Of a DNA stretch of 64,000 nucleotides, positions 58,468-64,000 are shown piece by piece. The stretch is taken from assembly GCA_964276095.1 (NCBI GenBank), contig CAXYDR010000001.1, positions 186,001-250,000 on the forward strand. The letters are read 5' to 3'. A model generated the notes under the pieces. The model was not told the DNA's origin. It saw only the letters and a list, made by a program, of their open reading frames with translations, and made no database searches. The translations under genes and the position numbers were made by a program. Source of the DNA: GCA-2733415 sp964276095. Its GTDB lineage: Bacteria; Bacteroidota; Bacteroidia; Flavobacteriales; Flavobacteriaceae. Every line of letters begins with the position of its first letter. The first letter of the stretch is position 1.

Positions 58468-59124
58468 ATGATAAGTGCTCTAAAAAAATGTAGGTCTATA
58501 TACGTAAAATGTAAAACTTCTAAAAGTAGTTTTATGGTAGTCTGTATTAGGTATTTTTATTTTAAATTAGTATATAAGAAATTAATTTTAGCTCATGAGC
58601 ATGTAAAAATTAATGGAGTAAATAATATTACCACTCAGGGTACTTTAAATATTGGTGTACAATATGTTGGTTTTATTCACCCAGCAGATAAAACCCTATT
58701 AAATATAAATGGACAACTAAATTTTAAAAAAGGCTATAGTATAGGAAGAGGTTGTAGATTTGATATTGGTGATAAAGCAGAAGTTAGCTTTGGTGAAGGA
58801 GGTTATATTAACGCTAATACAAGGTTAATCATTATGCATAAAATGGTGGTTGGTGATAATTGTGCTATTGCTTGGGATTGTGAGTTTTTGGACGAAGATT
58901 TTCATGAAATCACTTATGAAGGAAAAAAAGAAAGAGAAAAGGGAATTCATATAGGGAATAAAGTGTGGATAGGGGCTGGAGTTAAAGTTTATCAGGGAAC
59001 AATAATTCCTAATGGATGTGTTATTGCATCTAACTCAATAGTTAGAGGAGTATTTACAGAAGAGAATGTAATAATTGGAGGTAATCCAGCTAAGGTGATA
59101 AAAAAAGAAATTAACTGGAATTAA
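58468..59124 (+). CDS. Left-handed beta-helix acyltransferase 3
   Basis: A 218-residue hexapeptide-repeat protein. The N-terminal ~45 residues are basic and helical, followed by repeats (GYSIGRGCRFDIGDKAEVSF, VGDNCAIAWDCEFLDEDFH with a candidate catalytic His, IGNKVWIGAGVKVYQGTIIP). It is the third acyltransferase of the locus, starting 3 bases after the glycosyltransferase stop. Confidence 0.85.
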   Translation: MISALKKCRSIYVKCKTSKSSFMVVCIRYFYFKLVYKKLILAHEHVKINGVNNITTQGTLNIGVQYVGFIHPADKTLLNINGQLNFKKGYSIGRGCRFDIGDKAEVSFGEGGYINANTRLIIMHKMVVGDNCAIAWDCEFLDEDFHEITYEGKKEREKGIHIGNKVWIGAGVKVYQGTIIPNGCVIASNSIVRGVFTEENVIIGGNPAKVIKKEINWN

Positions 59125-59202
59125 TAGCTTTGAATTTTTATAATAATATTATTAGTACAGGGATAAGAAGAGAAATCTATTAAGGTTAAAAAATAAGGAA
59201 TA

Positions 59203-60315
59203 ATGAAAGTAGCATTTATAACAGGAGTAACTGGACAAGACGGGGCATATTTAAGTGAGTTTTTATTAAAAAAAGGCTATCAAGTACATGGTTTAAAACG
59301 TCGTTCTTCGATGTTTAATACTGATAGGATTGATCATTTATACCAAGACCCACATATAGAAAATAGGAATTTTATGTTGCATTATGGTGATATGACTGAT
59401 AGTTCTAACCTAATTCGTTTAATAAGTGAAATAAAGCCTGACGAAATTTATAATTTGGCTGCAATGAGTCATGTACAAGTTTCGTTTGAAATGCCTGAGT
59501 ATACAGCTGATACTGATGCTGTCGGCGCATTACGCATATTAGAAGCGGTACGATTTTTAGGCCTTGAAAAAAAGACAAAAGTATACCAAGCTTCAACTTC
59601 AGAATTATATGGTAAAGTTCAAGAAGTGCCACAATCTGAAACTACACCTTTTTACCCTCGTAGTCCATATGCTGTAGCAAAAATGTATGCCTATTGGATA
59701 ACTGTAAATTATAGAGAGGCTTATGGAATGTTTTCATGTAATGGTATTTTGTTTAATCATGAGTCTCCTATTCGTGGAGAAACGTTTGTTACTAGAAAAA
59801 TTACTAGAGCTGTATCTAAAATAGCTATAGGTATACAGGATAAATTGTTTTTAGGAAACCTTGACGCTAAACGTGATTGGGGACATGCAAAAGATTATGT
59901 ACGTATGATGTGGATGATTTTACAAGCAGATGAACCTGAAGATTGGGTAATTGCTACTGGAGTGACTACTACTGTAAGGGATTTTGTGAAAATGGCTTTT
60001 CAACATGTCGGAATTACTTTAGAGTTTAAAGGGACTGGAGAAACTGAAACTGCAGTTGTTGTATCTTGTAATAATCCAGAATATACTCTGAAAATAGGTA
60101 CAGAAGTATTGGCTGTAGACCCTAAATATTTTAGGCCAACTGAGGTAGATTTGTTAATTGGTGACCCTTCTAAAGCAAATAAAAAATTAGGATGGATTCC
60201 TGAGTATGATTTACAAAGCTTGGTTAAAGATATGATGGTTCATGACTTGCATTTAATGAAAAAAGATCAATTATTGCAGAAACATAATTACAAAACATTA
60301 AATTATTTTGAATAA
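59203..60315 (+). CDS. gmd: GDP-mannose 4,6-dehydratase
   Basis: A 370-residue enzyme. GVTGQDGAYL at residues 8-17 binds NADP, LHYGDMTDSSNLIR and YNLAAMSHVQVSFEMPEYTA are Gmd hallmarks, STSELYGKVQEVPQSETTPF holds the catalytic Thr/Ser-Glu, and YAVAKMYAYW the Tyr-Lys pair. It converts GDP-mannose to GDP-4-keto-6-deoxymannose, the first step toward GDP-L-fucose. The next gene encodes the second step and overlaps it or starts 4 bases later. Confidence 0.97.
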   Translation: MKVAFITGVTGQDGAYLSEFLLKKGYQVHGLKRRSSMFNTDRIDHLYQDPHIENRNFMLHYGDMTDSSNLIRLISEIKPDEIYNLAAMSHVQVSFEMPEYTADTDAVGALRILEAVRFLGLEKKTKVYQASTSELYGKVQEVPQSETTPFYPRSPYAVAKMYAYWITVNYREAYGMFSCNGILFNHESPIRGETFVTRKITRAVSKIAIGIQDKLFLGNLDAKRDWGHAKDYVRMMWMILQADEPEDWVIATGVTTTVRDFVKMAFQHVGITLEFKGTGETETAVVVSCNNPEYTLKIGTEVLAVDPKYFRPTEVDLLIGDPSKANKKLGWIPEYDLQSLVKDMMVHDLHLMKKDQLLQKHNYKTLNYFE

Positions 60316-60319
60316 ATTA

Positions 60320-61408
60320 ATGATGCAAAAAAGCGATAAAATTTATGTTGCTGGACACAAAGGTCTAGTAGGGAGTGCTATTGTTAAGGCACTAGAAAAA
60401 AAAGGGTACAATAATATTATTACTCGTACTCATAAAGAATTAGATCTGTTAGATGCTATAGCTGTCGCTTCTTTTTTTAAAGAAGAAAACCCGGATTATG
60501 TAATACTAGCAGCCGCGAAAGTTGGTGGAATTATGGCTAATACAACTTATAGAGCTGATTTTATTTATGAAAACTTAACTATTCAAAATAATGTAATTCA
60601 TCAGAGTTATTTACATCAAGTAAAAAAATTATTGTTTTTAGGGAGCACTTGTATTTATCCTAAAAAAGCCAATCAGCCAATAAAAGAAACAGAATTATTA
60701 AGGGATACCTTAGAATATACAAATGAGCCATATGCGATAGCTAAAATTGCTGGTATTAAACTGTGTGAAAGTTATAACTTACAGTACAATACTAACTTTA
60801 TAGCAGTAATGCCAACCAATTTATTTGGACCAAATGATAATTTTGATTTGGAAAAATCACATGTGTTACCAGCATTGATTAGAAAAATATATTTAGGAAA
60901 ATTATTAATTGAAAATGATTGGGAAGCAATAAAAAATGATTTAAACATCTTGCCTATAAAAGGGATTTCGGGTACAGCTTCCAAAGAAAATATCATTGAT
61001 GTTCTGAAAAGCCTAGGGATAGTTATTAATAATAAAAAGGTACAAGTAGAAGTTTGGGGGTCTGGAAAGCCATCACGTGAGTTTATGTGGTCTGAAGATA
61101 TGGCTGACGCAAGTATATATGTAATGGAGCAAGTAAATTTTGTAGATTGTTTTAAACCAGGAAGCATTGAAATAAGAAACACGCATATTAATATAGGTAC
61201 TGGTGAAGATTGTACCATAAAAGAGCTAGCTGAGTTAATAAAAACTAAAGTTGGGTTTACTGGAAATTTAGTGTTTGATAAATCTAAGCCTGATGGTACT
61301 ATGAGAAAGTTAACAGATGTTTCTAAATTAAATGCATTAGGTTGGAAGCATAAAATATCATTAAGCGAAGGGGTAAATAAATTATATCATTGGTATTTGA
61401 ATAGATAA
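60320..61408 (+). CDS. fcl: GDP-L-fucose synthase
   Basis: I prefer the ATG at 60320 (MMQKSDKIYVAGHKGLVGSA) over a TTG at 60308 that overlaps gmd. The ~362-residue protein has the NADP site GHKGLVGSAIV, the block LGSTCIYPKKANQPIKE and the YAIAKIAGIKLCESY catalytic pair; MPTNLFGPNDNFDLEKSHVL is diagnostic for the family. A ~40-residue insertion (about 205-250) is usual for the Bacteroidota form. It makes GDP-L-fucose from the Gmd product, so the polysaccharide probably contains fucose. Confidence 0.95.
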   Translation: MMQKSDKIYVAGHKGLVGSAIVKALEKKGYNNIITRTHKELDLLDAIAVASFFKEENPDYVILAAAKVGGIMANTTYRADFIYENLTIQNNVIHQSYLHQVKKLLFLGSTCIYPKKANQPIKETELLRDTLEYTNEPYAIAKIAGIKLCESYNLQYNTNFIAVMPTNLFGPNDNFDLEKSHVLPALIRKIYLGKLLIENDWEAIKNDLNILPIKGISGTASKENIIDVLKSLGIVINNKKVQVEVWGSGKPSREFMWSEDMADASIYVMEQVNFVDCFKPGSIEIRNTHINIGTGEDCTIKELAELIKTKVGFTGNLVFDKSKPDGTMRKLTDVSKLNALGWKHKISLSEGVNKLYHWYLNR

Positions 61409-61513
61409 TATATGTTTAGAAAATGATATGAAATAATTCATTCACGTTTAAAATAAAAATAAAACATGAGTAAATAGCCTGAAACGATTCTTATAAATTA
61501 TTAACATTATATA

Positions 61514-62686
61514 TTGGAAAAAAAGGAAATATTGCTAATTGGTCCAATAGGTAACTTTGGAGGCAGGGAGTTAGAAGTAGGTTTTATAGCTAAAGCATTA
61601 AGTAAGGAGTATAATGTAAGCATATGTTCTACAGCATATTTTACTCAAAAATCACAAGTTTTTGATTTTATAACTAAAAAACAAATGTTTTCGTTAGCAA
61701 AAGTTGTTGTTGATAAACATTTATTCATCAAGCTAATAGCATTAGTAGCCTATTTTCGTTTTGGATTCAAATATTCAACCCCTTATTTTTTCAATAATAA
61801 AATCAATAAAAAATATGGTGCCGTTGCATCTAAAACTACTCAGGTTTTAGAAGAGCTCATTACGGAAAATGAAGTAATAATTATATGTGCTCAGTTAAGC
61901 TCTAATTATTTAAAAAATATAATTGATATTGCGTACCAAAAAAGCATCCCTGTATTATTTAGAACAACAGGTACAATAGATGCTGACTGTTCTAATCATT
62001 TCGAAACTAAACTTTATTGGTTAAAAAAAGTAACTGCTTTTGTACATCATTCTAATACAAATGCGATGAAGTTAAGTAGTCTTCAAAACTATAAATATGA
62101 GCTGATAGATCAGTGTGCTTATAATGAAAAAGATCTAATTGCTAGTTCAAATAAAGAAAGTAAAGTGTCAAACTTTTTTGTTCTCTCACGCTTATCAAAA
62201 GAAAAACAAGTGGATAGAGTAATTAAAGCCTTTAATAATATAAAGGAGTCTACAGATTATTTACATATATACGGTACTGGACCAGAATTAGTTTATTTAA
62301 AAACGCTAGCAAACAATAATGACAATATAATTTTTTACGGCCATGTTTCACATTCACATACTCATGAATTGTTTTATAAATATGATTGCTTAATAATTTC
62401 CTCTTCAGAAGAAGCGGGGCCATTAACGGGTATTGAAGCAATGGCAGCAGGTATGCCATTAATTAGTACTAAAGTTGGGGCTATGCCAGAACGTTTATTA
62501 GACTATGATTTTTGGTATGATGGTAGTCAGGAACAGTTAGAGTTGAGAATGAAAAAAATTAAAGAGTCATCCATTTCTGAAATAAACTCAATTTCTAAGT
62601 TAGTTAGGCAACGCTATCTTGAAGAATATTCCATTGAAACTATCCAAAATAAGTACAGGAATCTTGTAGAAATAACGTTATCTTGA
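61514..62686 (+). CDS. Glycosyltransferase, GT4-like
   Basis: A 390-residue GT-B enzyme from a TTG start (no nearby in-frame ATG). LLIGPIGNFGGRELEVGFIA is the acceptor-side glycine loop, FFVLSRLSKEKQVDRVIKAF opens the donor domain, and SSEEAGPLTGIEAMAAGMPL gives the E-x7-E donor motif. It is set apart from fcl by 105 bases. Confidence 0.9.
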   Translation: MEKKEILLIGPIGNFGGRELEVGFIAKALSKEYNVSICSTAYFTQKSQVFDFITKKQMFSLAKVVVDKHLFIKLIALVAYFRFGFKYSTPYFFNNKINKKYGAVASKTTQVLEELITENEVIIICAQLSSNYLKNIIDIAYQKSIPVLFRTTGTIDADCSNHFETKLYWLKKVTAFVHHSNTNAMKLSSLQNYKYELIDQCAYNEKDLIASSNKESKVSNFFVLSRLSKEKQVDRVIKAFNNIKESTDYLHIYGTGPELVYLKTLANNNDNIIFYGHVSHSHTHELFYKYDCLIISSSEEAGPLTGIEAMAAGMPLISTKVGAMPERLLDYDFWYDGSQEQLELRMKKIKESSISEINSISKLVRQRYLEEYSIETIQNKYRNLVEITLS

Positions 62687-62824
62687 TTGCTATTTCTTGG
62701 AATAAAAAAATACTACAGTTATTCAATAATTTTACATATTTTTGAAGATAGAGAATATTCTAAAATAAAAAATATAAAGCATTCGCTATTAAAGCGTTTT
62801 GCCCCCAATTTTAAACATGTTTAA

Positions 62825-63751
62825 ATGAATATATTAGTTACAGGAGGAGCAGGAAACATAGGGAGTTCATTAATTAAGAAACTTGCAGAAAATAGTGAGA
62901 ATCATATAGTGGTTGTTGATAATTTATTGACAGGTTTTAAATATAAAATACCTGTAAAAGAAAACATAATATTTATTAAATGTAATGTCAATAATTACAA
63001 TGATATATCTGCGGTATTTCATACGTTTAAATTTGATACGGTGTTTCATTTGGCAGCCGTAGTAGGTGTTCAGCGTACATTAGAAAACCCATTGTGGGTT
63101 TTAGAAGATATTAAAGGGTTTGAAAATATATTGAATCTATCAAAAAACACAAATGTTAAAAAAGTGTTTTTCTCTTCTTCTTCAGAGGTTTATGGAGAGC
63201 CTTTTGAAATTCCTCAAAACGAACATACCACACCATTAAACTCAAAGTTACCGTATGCAATAGTTAAAAATGTAGGGGAGGCTTATTTAAAATCTTACGA
63301 ACAAGAATATGGATTAACATATACTATATTTAGGTTTTTTAATACCTATGGGCCAAATCAAAGCGAAGATTTTGTGATTCCAAAATTTGTGAATTTAGCA
63401 ATGCAAAATAAAGACATTACTATTTATGGTGATGGTTTACAAACACGTACTTTTTGTTATATTGATGATAATATCGATACGATTTTAAAAATTCATGAAA
63501 ATAATTTGGTAACTAATGATGTAATTAATATTGGTTCTGATGTAGAATTTACTATCATTGAATTGGTGAAATTAATTATTAAATTAACGAATAGTCAATC
63601 TAAAATCATACATCTTCCAGCCTTAAAAGAAGGTGATATGATGCGTAGATGCCCAGATATCACTAAAATGAAATCTATTTTAAATCGTGATTTAGTAAGT
63701 GCAGAACAGGGTATTGAAAACTATATAAACTACCTAGCTACTAAAAAATGA
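62825..63751 (+). CDS. NAD-dependent nucleotide-sugar epimerase
   Basis: A 308-residue extended short-chain dehydrogenase. GGAGNIGSS (residues 7-15) binds NAD, FSSSSEVYGEP holds the catalytic Ser, YAIVKNVGE the Tyr-Lys pair and GDGLQTRTFCYIDDNIDTIL the sugar-binding end. It resembles UDP-glucuronate/UDP-GlcNAc 4-epimerases, but the substrate is not certain. The stop overlaps the next ATG (ATGA). Confidence 0.88.
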   Translation: MNILVTGGAGNIGSSLIKKLAENSENHIVVVDNLLTGFKYKIPVKENIIFIKCNVNNYNDISAVFHTFKFDTVFHLAAVVGVQRTLENPLWVLEDIKGFENILNLSKNTNVKKVFFSSSSEVYGEPFEIPQNEHTTPLNSKLPYAIVKNVGEAYLKSYEQEYGLTYTIFRFFNTYGPNQSEDFVIPKFVNLAMQNKDITIYGDGLQTRTFCYIDDNIDTILKIHENNLVTNDVINIGSDVEFTIIELVKLIIKLTNSQSKIIHLPALKEGDMMRRCPDITKMKSILNRDLVSAEQGIENYINYLATKK

Positions 63752-64000
63752 GAATAGGAAGTAATCCAGCCAAAAAAGATAAAGTGCAGTTAGATGATGT
63801 GTATCATCGAATTGTATTACCAGTTTATATACCAAATTTAGAAGGTTTTTTTAAAGAATCATTACAGGTGTTAAAATTATGTCTAGCATCCTTGTATACT
63901 ACAGTACACTCCAAAACCAAAATTAGTATAGCGAGTAATGGTTGTTGTAAAGAAGTAAATGATTTTTTGTCTGAAGAATTTGAGGCAAAAAGAATTGACG
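63748..64000 (+). CDS. Glycosyltransferase-like protein (3' partial)
   Basis: The ATG at 63748 overlaps the epimerase stop and the frame stays open to the window end (84 codons). YHRIVLPVYIPNLEGFFKES and LKLCLASLYTTVHSKTKISI resemble the N-terminus of GT2-type glycosyltransferases, with SIASNGCCKEVNDFL as the donor-loop equivalent. The DxD region lies beyond the window, so the family call is tentative. Confidence 0.6.
   Translation, partial: MRIGSNPAKKDKVQLDDVYHRIVLPVYIPNLEGFFKESLQVLKLCLASLYTTVHSKTKISIASNGCCKEVNDFLSEEFEAKRID

Overview
The window is AT-rich chromosomal DNA from a member of the Bacteroidota, most probably a marine Flavobacteriaceae. The grounds are Bacteroidetes-type -7 boxes (TAnnTTTG), a lipoprotein TPR histidine kinase with its LuxR-type regulator, a VIT/VWA protein carrying a TonB-receptor plug, a ~1120-residue SecA without the C-terminal zinc motif, and the family-level look of nearly every protein. 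Genus cannot be fixed from the sequence alone.

Region 1 (1-18.2 kb) is the distal part of an extracellular contractile injection system (eCIS, Afp/PVC/MAC class). In order: spike (VgrG-like, cut by the window start), PAAR tip, gp25-like wedge protein, baseplate J-like protein, Afp12-like baseplate protein, tape-measure protein, two coiled-coil/helical structural proteins of unknown role, the AAA+ ATPase, a small protein that looks like a catalytically dead REP-associated transposase fold, and a DUF4157 'eCIS core' protein. Sheath, tube and cap genes are presumably upstream, outside the window.

Region 2 (18.2-23.2 kb) is the most interesting part. A tyrosine recombinase follows the eCIS genes directly. 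After it come four putative cargo genes that share the same ~45-residue N-terminal leader (core F/L-V/I/L-D-N-R-P, then Q-R/K) but have unrelated bodies. Imperfect foldable repeats of ~57 bp lie between cargo 2 and cargo 3 and between cargo 3 and cargo 4, and a related palindrome lies between the recombinase and cargo 1. The two full repeats are near-identical, pair with themselves in two stem segments and show a compensatory base-pair change. The layout (recombinase, site, cassette, site, cassette, site) resembles an integron, but with an eCIS-targeting leader on each cassette. The body of cargo 2 is clearly GC-richer than its leader.

Region 3 (23.2-28.7 kb) holds a small membrane protein, a GH25 muramidase lipoprotein, a membrane protein with a 19-residue tandem repeat, then 1.5 kb without an intact gene that contains a decayed REP-type transposase, a tRNA-Ser-like 3' end and several orphan terminators, followed by a DnaQ-like exonuclease.

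Region 4 (28.7-37.2 kb) carries the VIT/VWA/plug protein, a DUF2293 protein, a decayed minus-strand gene, a small acidic lipoprotein, a TPR sensor kinase and its response regulator, whose DNA-binding helix-turn-helix is broken by a frameshift, and a PH-domain-like protein preceded by a perfect dyad.

Region 5 (37.2-48.0 kb) is housekeeping: MeaB GTPase, an MBOAT/SGNH O-acetylation pair, SecA, a DUF2795 protein, cobalamin adenosyltransferase, a methyltransferase and an ABC-F ATPase.

Region 6 (48.1 kb to the end) is a surface-polysaccharide locus: export lipoprotein, Wzc-like co-polymerase/kinase, Wzm/Wzt ABC exporter, GDP-fucose synthesis (Gmd, Fcl), glycosyltransferases, three left-handed beta-helix acyltransferases and two sugar epimerases; it continues past the window.
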